Part shown: positions 1 through 6,576 of the stretch, piece after piece
Layout of the letters: every line of letters begins with the position of its first letter
Numbering within the stretch: position 1 is the stretch's first letter
NCBI GenBank assembly: GCA_964556675.1
Contig: CAZKYN010000059.1
Coordinates: 1 to 14,803 of the forward strand
Length of the DNA: 14,803 bases
DNA from: JBDKTK01 sp964556675
GTDB lineage: Bacteria; Desulfobacterota; Syntrophia; Syntrophales; UBA4778
Direction of reading: 5' to 3'
The notes under the pieces: model-generated
The model's database searches: none
Told to the model about the DNA's origin: nothing
The model's input: the letters and a program-made list of their open reading frames with translations, nothing else
Position numbers and translations under genes: made by a program

Positions 1-30
1 AAGGCAGGGCCGCCCGGCTCTGCCTTTTCC
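1..30 (+). terminator. Rho-independent terminator of an upstream + strand gene
   Basis: The arm AAGGCAGGGCCG (1-12) pairs with CGGCTCTGCCTT (15-26) with one G-U pair. The innermost pairs must open to give a usable loop. The stem runs straight into a short T-run, TTTTCC. The gene it serves lies left of the window. Because the stem begins with AA, it could also act on the - strand, but the sequence needed to judge that is outside the window. Confidence 0.7.
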
Positions 31-84
31 TATCCACACCGGCACAATTCAGACCAGAGGATACCCGGGCATCAGCTTATCGGT

Positions 85-262
85 CTAATCCCGGCGGCCA
101 CGCCGCCTAAATTCGCTGCAGGGAGTCGCGCCTTCCAGCTTCCTTTTTAAAGTCCTCGTCGTCGTTGTAGGCGCACACGAGCAGCGCTCTCCCGGATTTC
201 AATTTTGTCTGGCACTTTTGCGGCTGATGCGCCCGGCTTCCAAGGTCTTCCTCCCGCTTCAT
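85..262 (-). pseudogene. Rhodanese-like small protein remnant, frameshifted and truncated
   Basis: From ATG at 262 the frame reads 51 residues to a stop at 107-109 and contains the core SGRALLVCAYNDDEDF. Removing one A from the A5 run (T5 at 144-148 on the + strand) opens another frame that continues KRKLEGATPCSEFRRRGRRD to a stop at 85-87. From memory, this joined text matches a short rhodanese-like family of delta-proteobacteria, with pattern ALLVCAYDDEEK, then LEGAISLSEF, then a C-terminal part ending near a Cys or Sec. Here that C-terminal part is missing. An in-frame TGA two codons upstream of the ATG fixes the start, and no good Shine-Dalgarno sequence is visible. The gene lies 18 bases after the kinase stop, so it may have been the last gene of that operon. 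A one-base sequencing error could explain the frameshift but not the missing end. Family assignment is from memory and moderate. Confidence 0.5.
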
Positions 263-280
263 TTGTCAGCAGAACCGGCG

Positions 281-2695
281 CTACTTTTCAATTTCCCGCG
301 GAGCCAGGATCAGGACAGTCGTGCCCCGGCCGGGTCTTGATTTGATCGCCAGCTGACCGCCTATGTGCTGCAGTCTTTCCCGGATGCCGTAAAGGCCGTA
401 CCCGCCCCGCGTATCGGGATGGAACGTCTTTTTCATGTCAAAGCCCCGGCCGTCATCCGTGACTTCAATGCAGAGCCTGTTGCCATTGCCGGAGAATTTG
501 AGGACCGCGTTTTTGGCATCGGCATGCTTGACGATATTCATCAGCAGTTCGCGGGCCGCCTGGAACAGCAGCACCTCAATTTCGCGGTCGGGAGGGGAGC
601 CATTGTAGCTGCTCTTGAATGTCATATTTATTCCCTGCTGGCCGTCGACCTGTTCTGTCAGCCACTCCAGGGCGTTTTTTATTCCCAGTTCGTTCAGGAC
701 AGGCGGACTCATTTCCGACATGATCTGCCGCGCCTGGGTTATTGATTGGGAGAGCATGTCCTGCATCTCGGCGAAGATCGGCATTGCTTTTGGGGGAATC
801 TGGGTCTGGATGAGCTGGCTGCGCAATTTGGCCGCGCCCAGGGTCTGCACAACAGTGTCGTGCAATTCGGTCGCGAGTTGCTGGCGGGAGCGCTCATCGG
901 CCATCACGCTCTCGGAAGCCATGGCCCGCAGATTCTTCCGGGCGGCGCGGAGGCGGTCTTCAATTTGGATCTGCCGGCTGATGTCGGTCATGGTTCCTTC
1001 GATCAGCACGCCCTCATCGCAGCGGCGGGCCGTTGAATTCAGCAGGACCCAGACCGCGGCGCCGTCCTTGCGCCTCATGCGGGCCTTGAAGTTGACCACT
1101 TTGCCTTTTTTGTACAGGATATCCCGGTACCGGCCAAGGTCGGCATCGGAATCGAACACCAGATGCGTGCTTTCCGCCAGCCATTCCTGGAGGCTCGGGT
1201 ATCCAAGAATCCGCAGGTGCGCCTCATTGCAGTGCAGCCTTTTGTTTTCCAGGGCTCCGGGAGTTTCAATCGTGCGGAACACCCCCACGGGGTTGATTTC
1301 GACCAGTTGCCTGTAAGCCTCCTCGGATTTTCGGAGCTCTTCCGCAATGCGGGACAGCTCGATCGTCCTATCCCTCACTTTGTCCTCAAGTTCGTCATTG
1401 GCAAGTTGCAGGGCTTTCTGGATCCGCTTGCGCTCCGTTATATCCTGGATTACGACGCTGACGTAATCGATCCTGTCATTTTCCTTTATAGGGTAATAGC
1501 TTGCTATCCAGGTCCGTTCCACGCCGCCGATATTTGCGTTGAATTCGTAATCCCTCACCGGTTCGCCGGTAACGAGCACATTTCCGATTGTCTTCTCGAT
1601 CTGATCGGCCAGGTGCGGCACTATATCGCGCGGGGTTCGTCCGATATGATCCGCAACAGAGCGGCCGTTCAAGCAGGCCAGGCTTTCATTCACCCGGACG
1701 TAGCGCATCCGGGTGTCCAGGACGCACAGGGCGACAGGCGCATTGTTATAGTAAGATTCGATCTCGGCAAGCTGCATCCTTATGGACTGGCGGCTTTCGA
1801 CAAGCTCTTTTTGGACGCGCTTGCGCTCGGTCACGTCGAGGACCAGGGACAGTATGGAGGCCAGCCGGCCGTTGTCGTCGTAAATGGCCGAGTTGTACCA
1901 CTCGCAGTGGATGACTGACCCGTCCTTGCGGTAATTGCGGTTGGAGTGCATATTACGGGGACGGAGGTTCGACAGCATGTCGCCTGAAATCCTCTTAACG
2001 TCCTCGACATCGTCCTGATGTACCCAACGTATTTGCAGGAATGTCTTTCCGATTATTTCGCGGGCCGTCCAGCCGAACAGCCTTTCGGCTTCTTCAGACC
2101 AGCGCATGACCCGGAATTCCGGATCGAACTCGACGACAGCGAGGAGCGAATTCGACATATGCGCGTCGAGTTTCTGCAGGGCCGCCCGCAATTCCTCCTG
2201 GGCATTCTTACGGACATCTATTTCGCGCTCCAGCTCAGCCGTCCTTTGCCGGACAATGGATTCAAGCTGCTGCAGGATCATGTCCCTTTCGGCTTCGGCC
2301 TGCTCGCGCCTTTTTCGTTCACCTGCCTCCTGCAAGGCGCGCCGGACAGCCGGGGCCAGACGGGAGAGGCGGCTTTTCATTACGTAATCGGTCGCGCCGC
2401 TTGTCAGGACTTCAATGGCCGTTTCTTCCCCGATAGCGCCGCTCACGAGGATGAAGGGCGCCCCGGGGCTTAGTTCCCGGGCAATCTCCAGGGCCCTGAT
2501 GCCGTCAAATTGCGGCAGGTCATAATCCGAAAGAATGATATCGGGGGTAAATTCAAGAAGCCCTTTGCGGTACTCGTCTTCGGTTTCTGCCGTCCTGCAG
2601 ACGTACTTGAAGCCTGCAGCCTGCAATGCGCTTTCGATCAGCTCGATATCGGCCGGGCTGTCCTCAAGAATAATTATGCGAAGGTTATCATTCAT
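281..2695 (-). CDS. Receiver-PAS-PAS-PAS histidine kinase (NarL/HisKA_3 type)
   Basis: An 804-residue signalling kinase, probably cytoplasmic because no membrane segment is visible. Residues 5-120 form a receiver domain with acidic ED at 11-12, phospho-acceptor Asp57 (in ILSDYDLP), Ser85 and Lys107. A coiled-coil-like linker (about 125-178) follows, then three PAS domains at about 180-290, 310-422 and 455-575; the first two end in the usual DxTERKR motif. The dimerisation/phosphotransfer helix has His612 in TELHDTVVQTLG, which is the HisKA_3 type that normally partners NarL/FixJ-family regulators. The HATPase domain shows the N box (Glu717, Asn720), DDGRGFD at 747-753 and a glycine-rich GGYGLYGIRERL. 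No partner response regulator lies in the window, so it appears to be an orphan. The N-terminal receiver suggests input from another kinase. The Shine-Dalgarno sequence is weak. The signal sensed by the PAS domains cannot be read from sequence. Confidence 0.92.
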   Translation of the reverse strand: MNDNLRIIILEDSPADIELIESALQAAGFKYVCRTAETEDEYRKGLLEFTPDIILSDYDLPQFDGIRALEIARELSPGAPFILVSGAIGEETAIEVLTSGATDYVMKSRLSRLAPAVRRALQEAGERKRREQAEAERDMILQQLESIVRQRTAELEREIDVRKNAQEELRAALQKLDAHMSNSLLAVVEFDPEFRVMRWSEEAERLFGWTAREIIGKTFLQIRWVHQDDVEDVKRISGDMLSNLRPRNMHSNRNYRKDGSVIHCEWYNSAIYDDNGRLASILSLVLDVTERKRVQKELVESRQSIRMQLAEIESYYNNAPVALCVLDTRMRYVRVNESLACLNGRSVADHIGRTPRDIVPHLADQIEKTIGNVLVTGEPVRDYEFNANIGGVERTWIASYYPIKENDRIDYVSVVIQDITERKRIQKALQLANDELEDKVRDRTIELSRIAEELRKSEEAYRQLVEINPVGVFRTIETPGALENKRLHCNEAHLRILGYPSLQEWLAESTHLVFDSDADLGRYRDILYKKGKVVNFKARMRRKDGAAVWVLLNSTARRCDEGVLIEGTMTDISRQIQIEDRLRAARKNLRAMASESVMADERSRQQLATELHDTVVQTLGAAKLRSQLIQTQIPPKAMPIFAEMQDMLSQSITQARQIMSEMSPPVLNELGIKNALEWLTEQVDGQQGINMTFKSSYNGSPPDREIEVLLFQAARELLMNIVKHADAKNAVLKFSGNGNRLCIEVTDDGRGFDMKKTFHPDTRGGYGLYGIRERLQHIGGQLAIKSRPGRGTTVLILAPREIEK

Positions 2696-2776
2696 ATATT
2701 TCAGCTTTAAGCCGGTTAATATACTCCAAAGGCGATCGTCCGGATATAAGGGCGGGTATTATTTTCTTCTAATCCA

Positions 2777-2796
2777 ATCCCCTAGAAGGAGGGGAT
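2777..2796 (-). repeat. Short inverted repeat between the HEYGH gene and the kinase
   Basis: ATCCCCT (2777-2783) and AGGGGAT (2790-2796) are perfect 7-base arms around a 6-base loop. On the - strand the hairpin lies just after the HEYGH gene stop. It is followed by TTGGATTAG rather than a T-run, so it is at best a weak terminator or an mRNA-stabilising hairpin between two genes of one operon. Confidence 0.4.
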
Positions 2797-2821
2797 GCGG
2801 CGACGGCTTTAAGGACCGAAT

Positions 2822-3229
2822 TTAATCCACTCTTCCCAGCCTGTCGGCCCATTTTTCCGGAAATCCCGAATAGTAGTTGCCCCATGATTTCCTGTTGACC
2901 CGGAAATAGAGCAATGCGTAAAGGGCGCGCAGTGCGGAAGGGAAGCCTATGAATGGAAGATAAAGCGGTCCAAGCATTTTCGACTGAATGCCGTGGCCGT
3001 ATTCATGGCGCTTGTTGGTCTGCAGATTGAAGCCTCTGTTTTCCGGCTCGCCTGCCCAGAAAATAAACGCCCCCAGAGAAATTCCCACGTTGCCTTCAAT
3101 GAAGAACCGTTGTTCATGCTTTTCGACCCTGGGCTTATAAAGGAAATACATGATTGCGAACAGAACGGCGCCGAGGACATTCTGGGGAAACTCCCATATC
3201 AGGAAAAATATATTTGAGACATATTTCAT
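2822..3229 (-). CDS. Small membrane protein with HEYGH putative metal-binding motif
   Basis: A 135-residue protein of unknown function. A hydrophobic segment spans about residues 7-30, and a second, weaker one about 86-108. Between them lies HEYGH (75-79), which has the form of the HExxH zinc-protease motif, followed by IQSKMLGPLYLPFIGFPS. The C-terminus reads YYSGFPEKWADRLGRV; Glu125 there could be a third metal ligand. From memory, similar small proteins with HEYGH, GPLYL and EKWAD(K/R)LG blocks occur widely as conserved hypotheticals, often in Bacteroidota. It is much shorter than known HExxH membrane peptidases, so activity is unproven. The start has no clear Shine-Dalgarno sequence. A TATAAT sits only 14 bases upstream (3243-3248), which would give a very short leader. 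It is the gene upstream of the kinase, 126 bases away on the same strand. Confidence 0.75.
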   Translation of the reverse strand: MKYVSNIFFLIWEFPQNVLGAVLFAIMYFLYKPRVEKHEQRFFIEGNVGISLGAFIFWAGEPENRGFNLQTNKRHEYGHGIQSKMLGPLYLPFIGFPSALRALYALLYFRVNRKSWGNYYSGFPEKWADRLGRVD

Positions 3230-3303
3230 TTCGGTAATGGGAATTATAACGCAAAGGCTTTGAGGGAGCCATCGCGGACCCCGGGTTTTTCAGCCGCAGG
3301 TCA

Positions 3304-3330
3304 GAAAAACGGGGGCGCTCAGGCCCCCGC
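3304..3330 (-). terminator. Strong rho-independent terminator on the - strand
   Basis: Arms CGGGGGC (3310-3316) and GCCCCCG (3323-3329) form a perfect 7-bp GC stem with a 6-base loop. On the - strand the stem is followed directly by TTTTT (complement of 3305-3309). It lies 113 bases past the stop of the small lysine-rich ORF and before the HEYGH gene. It therefore implies a short transcript arriving from about 3440-3640. Confidence 0.85.
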
Positions 3331-3442
3331 TTCAGGAGGGAGATATCAACGGCAATTTTGCGAAAATATCAGGTTAAAGGAATCACCATCCCCGCATAGC
3401 GCATTATGAACGGGGGAATTGGGGTAAAAACTGCAGAACCCT

Positions 3443-3574
3443 TTAGTATGGGTTCAAATCCGAAACCAAGTCCCAGGCCTTGTCGATCTTTTCGGATTTT
3501 TCTTTTTTTCTCTTTTTCAGTTCTTTTGCCATCGCGCGGCCCTTTCTCCGCAGCTTTTCAGGTTTTTGGGGCAT
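3443..3574 (-). CDS. Tiny lysine-rich hypothetical protein, 43 residues
   Basis: The ORF encodes 43 residues, beginning MPQKPEKLRRKGRAMAKELK, continuing through a run rich in Lys, Arg and Glu, and ending KAWDLVSDLNPY. It is very basic, has no hydrophobic segment and is probably mostly helical up to the end. I do not recognise it. A weak GGA lies about 8 bases before the ATG. An internal ATG (Met15) with AAGGG upstream could give a 29-residue version. The main support is context: it sits alone between divergent and downstream genes and is followed on the same strand by a strong intrinsic terminator that no other visible gene uses. It could instead be a spurious frame inside a non-coding transcript. 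Confidence 0.4.
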   Translation of the reverse strand: MPQKPEKLRRKGRAMAKELKKRKKEKSEKIDKAWDLVSDLNPY

Positions 3575-3639
3575 TAAGATTCCGTCACTGTTTTCTTTCA
3601 ATATCTTTTAACCATGGGCTATAAAGCGAGGCAATCGGG

Positions 3640-3679
3640 GCCGGTCCGGAAATCAGAAAGGAGTGATTTCCGGACCGGC
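3640..3679. repeat. Perfect 16-bp inverted repeat (long hairpin)
   Basis: GCCGGTCCGGAAATCA (3640-3655) is exactly complementary to TGATTTCCGGACCGGC (3664-3679), with an 8-base spacer GAAAGGAG. Neither strand has a T-run after the stem, so it is not a standard intrinsic terminator. It lies between the small - strand ORF and the + strand depolymerase promoter. It could be a dispersed palindromic element or an RNA hairpin. Confidence 0.85.
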
Positions 3680-3720
3680 ATAGGACTGGTCTCCGCCGGG
3701 GCATAGGACGCGGTCCTATG
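3679..3720. repeat. Three copies of CATAGGAC, two direct and one inverted
   Basis: CATAGGAC occurs at 3679-3686 and 3702-3709, and its complement GTCCTATG at 3713-3720. The last two form a perfect 8-bp palindrome with a 3-base centre (GCG). The cluster adjoins the 16-bp hairpin, sharing base 3679, and lies about 60 bases upstream of the depolymerase promoter. It could be a binding site for a dimeric regulator. No regulator is identified. Confidence 0.6.
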
Positions 3721-3777
3721 GATTTATGCAAGGCACAGACCCCGCCGGTTTGCAGGGCCGGTCATCAAATTAATTTG

Positions 3778-3807
3778 TTGAAATTCCCCCTCCATGCGGA
3801 CCATAAT
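3778..3807 (+). promoter_or_regulatory. Sigma70-like promoter of the depolymerase gene
   Basis: TTGAAA (3778-3783) and CATAAT (3802-3807) are separated by 18 bases, each one or two mismatches from consensus. Transcription would start near 3814, leaving a leader of about 20 bases before the GTG start at 3835. This supports that start over the earlier ATG at 3718, which lies upstream of the promoter. Confidence 0.5.
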
Positions 3808-3821
3808 CCTTCAAACCTTTC

Positions 3822-3827
3822 GGGAGG
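3822..3827 (+). promoter_or_regulatory. Shine-Dalgarno sequence fixing the depolymerase GTG start
   Basis: GGGAGG lies 7 bases before GTG at 3835. No comparable ribosome-binding site precedes the ATG at 3718 in the same frame. Confidence 0.7.
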
Positions 3828-3834
3828 CTTGCCG

Positions 3835-4914
3835 GTGACAGCAGACACAAAATTGCGGCTGATCGTTTCCTCAGGGATTATTTTCCTCTGGATTGCATGC
3901 GCCGGAGCGGCAATGGGGCAGACTGAAATCGCCTTCCTCTCGGGGAAGCCCAGGCCCGCGGCCCTCCATGCTTATAACGTCGACCCATCTACAGTATCCG
4001 TATCGGGCCTGTCGTCCGGAGGTTTTATGGCGGTGCAACTGGGTATCGCCTATTCATCGGTCTTCACCCGGGGGTTCGGCGTCTTCGCGGGAGGTCCGTA
4101 CGACTGCGCACGAAACCAGAACTATGCTGTCTGTATGAAAAACTCGACGCCGGATATCTCGCGGCCCCAGGCCAATATGACTCGCTGGAGCGGAAAAAAG
4201 ATCGACAGGCTGGAAAACTTGTCCGAACGGCGAATCTTCATGTGGGCCGGGACACGTGATACAATTGTCGGACCGAATGTCATGAGGATGCTGGACAAGG
4301 AGCTTTCCCGCTGGTACAGCCGCGACAAGGTCAGCTACAGGGAATCCGAGGCCGGGCATACTTTCCCGACCGACTTCAATTCGCCCGGCAACAATGCCTG
4401 CGGGAAATCAATAAGGCCTTTCGTCAGCAATTGCGGGTATGACGGCGCGGGCGAGCTTTTAAAATGGCTGTATGGAAAGCTCAACAGCCGCAACGATGAC
4501 CCTTCCGACCGGCAAGTCATAAGCTTCGACCAGTCTTATTTTATACCCGACGGCAGGGGAATGGACTCGACCGGGTATCTTTATGTCCCGGCGGCTTGCG
4601 CTGCGGGGAAGCCGTGCAGGCTGCATGTCGCGCTCCATGGCTGCGAGCAGAGCCATGAGCAGGTCCAAATGAAATTCGTGAGCAATTCCGGGTATAACAG
4701 GTGGGCGGACACAAACAACATCATTATCCTTTATCCACAGGCCAGGCGCGACTACCTGCTCCACAAAACATGGAGCAGCGGATACCTGCCCAACCCGGCG
4801 GGCTGCTGGGACTGGGTCGGATGGTACGGCGAGGATGCCGACCGGCACGGCGGCGTGCAGATCGAGGCGATCGTAGCTATGGTGAGGAAGATCACGGGCG
4901 GATACAGGAAATAG
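3835..4914 (+). CDS. Secreted PHB depolymerase-family esterase (type 2 catalytic domain order)
   Basis: From the GTG start this is a 359-residue alpha/beta hydrolase that would cleave ester bonds of short-chain polyhydroxyalkanoates or similar esters. Residues 1-28 form a signal peptide (KLRLIVSSGIIFLWIACAG, cut near AMG/Q), so it acts in the periplasm or outside the cell. The lipase box is GLSSG with nucleophile Ser60. The acid is probably Asp142 (in AGTRDTIV) and the base His175 (in EAGHTFP). The oxyanion-hole motif LHGCEQ (His269) comes after the triad, the order of type 2 PHB depolymerase catalytic domains. NPAGCWDWVGW near residue 320 is also typical of the family. No separate linker or C-terminal polymer-binding domain is present, so it may act on soluble oligomers or denatured polymer. 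The gene stands alone on the + strand and converges with the SGNH gene, with only 68 bases between stops and no clear terminator there. Exact substrate is uncertain. Confidence 0.85.
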   Translation: MTADTKLRLIVSSGIIFLWIACAGAAMGQTEIAFLSGKPRPAALHAYNVDPSTVSVSGLSSGGFMAVQLGIAYSSVFTRGFGVFAGGPYDCARNQNYAVCMKNSTPDISRPQANMTRWSGKKIDRLENLSERRIFMWAGTRDTIVGPNVMRMLDKELSRWYSRDKVSYRESEAGHTFPTDFNSPGNNACGKSIRPFVSNCGYDGAGELLKWLYGKLNSRNDDPSDRQVISFDQSYFIPDGRGMDSTGYLYVPAACAAGKPCRLHVALHGCEQSHEQVQMKFVSNSGYNRWADTNNIIILYPQARRDYLLHKTWSSGYLPNPAGCWDWVGWYGEDADRHGGVQIEAIVAMVRKITGGYRK

Positions 4915-4982
4915 AATTGTGCACGGGCCGGATATCGACATGTCCGTCGCGGAAGCCCGAAAGCTCCTCTGACCCCGAAAGA

Positions 4983-6176
4983 TCACCGGGCCGGGGAGAA
5001 AGGCGGGGCCTGCCTCAGGTAATCGAATACGGCTTTCGCCGTGAGCAGCGAGCCGTTGTCGTTGAAATGGACCTCGTCATAAAAAACTTTCGTGCTTCGC
5101 GGAAGGGCTCCGGCGAGATCGATGCATTCCACGCCGCGCACCCGGCAGACGCGTTTCAGCGCCTCGTTATATTGCGAGAGCCCCTCGGCAAGGGCATCCG
5201 ACGAGTAATATCTGCCTGATTTTTCGCTTCCTATCCACCCGGCATTGATAAGGTTCTGCTCGTTCCGGGGCATGTCCCGCCTCAGGAGCGAGGGCTGGGT
5301 AGCGAAGATGATGCGGACGGATTTCGCCCTGGCGATATCGATGACGGCGTTGAGGTTCTTCTCGTACTCGGCCAGGGCGGGGCCAAGGTCGGGTAATTTC
5401 CCGACAATCTCCCGGGCGTTCTTGCGGTTGTCCCTCAGAAGTTCGACGTAATTGCCTTTTTCATCCTGGATCAGGGTCCTCCTTGTGTACATCTGCCTGA
5501 TCCGGACATAGAGGTTTCCGATGGCTGATTGATCGTAATAGCCGGTCTTGAACCTGAACTTCCCCTTGTAATACGGCGTTTCGGAAAAGGCTCCGGCAAT
5601 CAGCTTCCTTTTCCAGGTCTCGTAGTGGTCCAGGAAATACGGGTCGTAATTATTGTCTTCGATAAGTCTGCGGAACAGGTCATTGCAGCCCACCAGGATA
5701 ATGACCGCATCGATTCTGGGGTACTGGGGAAGCAGGTACATCATATGCATGTAATGTTCCCGGGAACTCAAGCCCGCCTTGCCGACGTTTCCTACCCATA
5801 TCTTTGATTCCGTGACGGCGTTCAAGTCTTTCTGCAGGAGGAGGGGCCAGGCCTTCTCCTGGTCGAGATAAAGGCAGGCAGTCGTGCTGCCCCCTATTGC
5901 CAGGATCCGGTACTGGTCGTCGATGGAGAACTCGTCGCCCCTGATGCCGACCGAGCTTGTGCGGAAATTGGCGGTTTCACCGACGCCGGAGATGTTGCCG
6001 GCCTTGATTTTCTGGATTTTGTGGAGATTGGGGGGGTAAACGTAATACTTGCCGTCCTTGTCCTTCAGGGCGTAAACGGCGCGCAGGCCGAATTCGCAGA
6101 TCACCAACGCCAGGAGGGTTGAGCCGATCACCAGGATCAGCCTGAAAAAATATTCGCGCTGGAATATCTTGCCCAT
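4983..6176 (-). CDS. Membrane-anchored SGNH/GDSL-family hydrolase or acyltransferase
   Basis: A 397-residue protein with one N-terminal membrane segment (about 12-36) and the rest probably in the periplasm. SGNH blocks are visible: ILAIGGSTT with nucleophile Ser97, Gly130 in the VGNVGKAG stretch, LVGCNDL with Asn165, and YDEVHFND with Asp367 and His370. The family removes or transfers acyl groups on polysaccharides, lipids or peptidoglycan; similar anchored forms sit in surface-polysaccharide loci. The specific substrate here is unknown. AAAGG six bases before the ATG is a fair ribosome-binding site. The gene follows the PAS gene by 36 bases on the same strand, so it may be the last gene of the liv transcript. 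No terminator is obvious after its stop. Confidence 0.8.
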   Translation of the reverse strand: MGKIFQREYFFRLILVIGSTLLALVICEFGLRAVYALKDKDGKYYVYPPNLHKIQKIKAGNISGVGETANFRTSSVGIRGDEFSIDDQYRILAIGGSTTACLYLDQEKAWPLLLQKDLNAVTESKIWVGNVGKAGLSSREHYMHMMYLLPQYPRIDAVIILVGCNDLFRRLIEDNNYDPYFLDHYETWKRKLIAGAFSETPYYKGKFRFKTGYYDQSAIGNLYVRIRQMYTRRTLIQDEKGNYVELLRDNRKNAREIVGKLPDLGPALAEYEKNLNAVIDIARAKSVRIIFATQPSLLRRDMPRNEQNLINAGWIGSEKSGRYYSSDALAEGLSQYNEALKRVCRVRGVECIDLAGALPRSTKVFYDEVHFNDNGSLLTAKAVFDYLRQAPPFSPAR

Positions 6177-6212
6177 GTACGGCCTTTAGATAATCCCCTG
6201 CCTGAATTTGAT

Positions 6213-6551
6213 CTACTTCTTTTGCGCATCCCGGATGAAATGCGGCATATTCTCCGGGATTCCAATAACAATTTCTATAAATCCCATGTATTTGCCTGCG
6301 GTATACCAGGGCGATTGACAGATGAGCTTCTTTATCCCGTTCTTCTCGATTGAATAGACGTTTGTTTTCCTCGTGTCCATCAAATCCCTGAGTTTCCGCC
6401 CGGCGGATTCAGGATGACAATCGAAGAGGCTCCTGCCTATCAGGTCTTTCCCGAAATTCCTGACGGCAGCGTCGTTCATATCGATAATTATGCCCTTGTC
6501 ATCGCAAACCGTGATTGACCCGTCGAATTCCTTAACCCAGTTATTCAGCAT
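6213..6551 (-). CDS. Stand-alone PAS domain protein
   Basis: A 112-residue protein made almost wholly of one PAS domain. The start at 6551 (MLNNWVKEFDGSITVCDDKG) is preferred because that is where the PAS fold begins. A longer frame open to 6650 would overlap livF by 74 bases. AAGGGAG lies only 2 bases before this ATG, which is unusually close. Visible blocks are GIIIDMNDAAVRNFG, LIGRSLFDCHP, a linker, EKNGIKKLICQSPWY and a C-terminal GFIEIVIGIPENMPHF. From memory, this set of blocks defines a family of short soluble PAS proteins in delta-proteobacteria and other anaerobes. No output domain is attached, so it would act by binding a ligand or partner. It starts 25 bases after the livF stop and is probably cotranscribed with the transporter. 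Ligand unknown. Confidence 0.8.
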   Translation of the reverse strand: MLNNWVKEFDGSITVCDDKGIIIDMNDAAVRNFGKDLIGRSLFDCHPESAGRKLRDLMDTRKTNVYSIEKNGIKKLICQSPWYTAGKYMGFIEIVIGIPENMPHFIRDAQKK

Positions 6552-6576
6552 AGCTCCCTTAAATAATGATTTGAAT

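Noticed and set aside
365..1918. Several + strand open frames opposite the kinase
   Set aside because: They overlap one another and the complete receiver/PAS/kinase gene and show no family motifs.
3243..3248. TATAAT on the - strand just before the HEYGH gene
   Set aside because: It matches a -10 box perfectly, but no -35 fits and the leader would be only about 7 bases, so I did not call a promoter.
3718..3834. Earlier ATG start for the depolymerase
   Set aside because: It lies within the CATAGGAC palindrome and upstream of the probable promoter. It has no ribosome-binding site and would put about 40 polar residues before the signal peptide.
4956..4981. CCCGAAAG occurring twice between the convergent stops
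   Set aside because: Two 8-base copies 18 bases apart do not form a hairpin or a usable terminator and could be chance.
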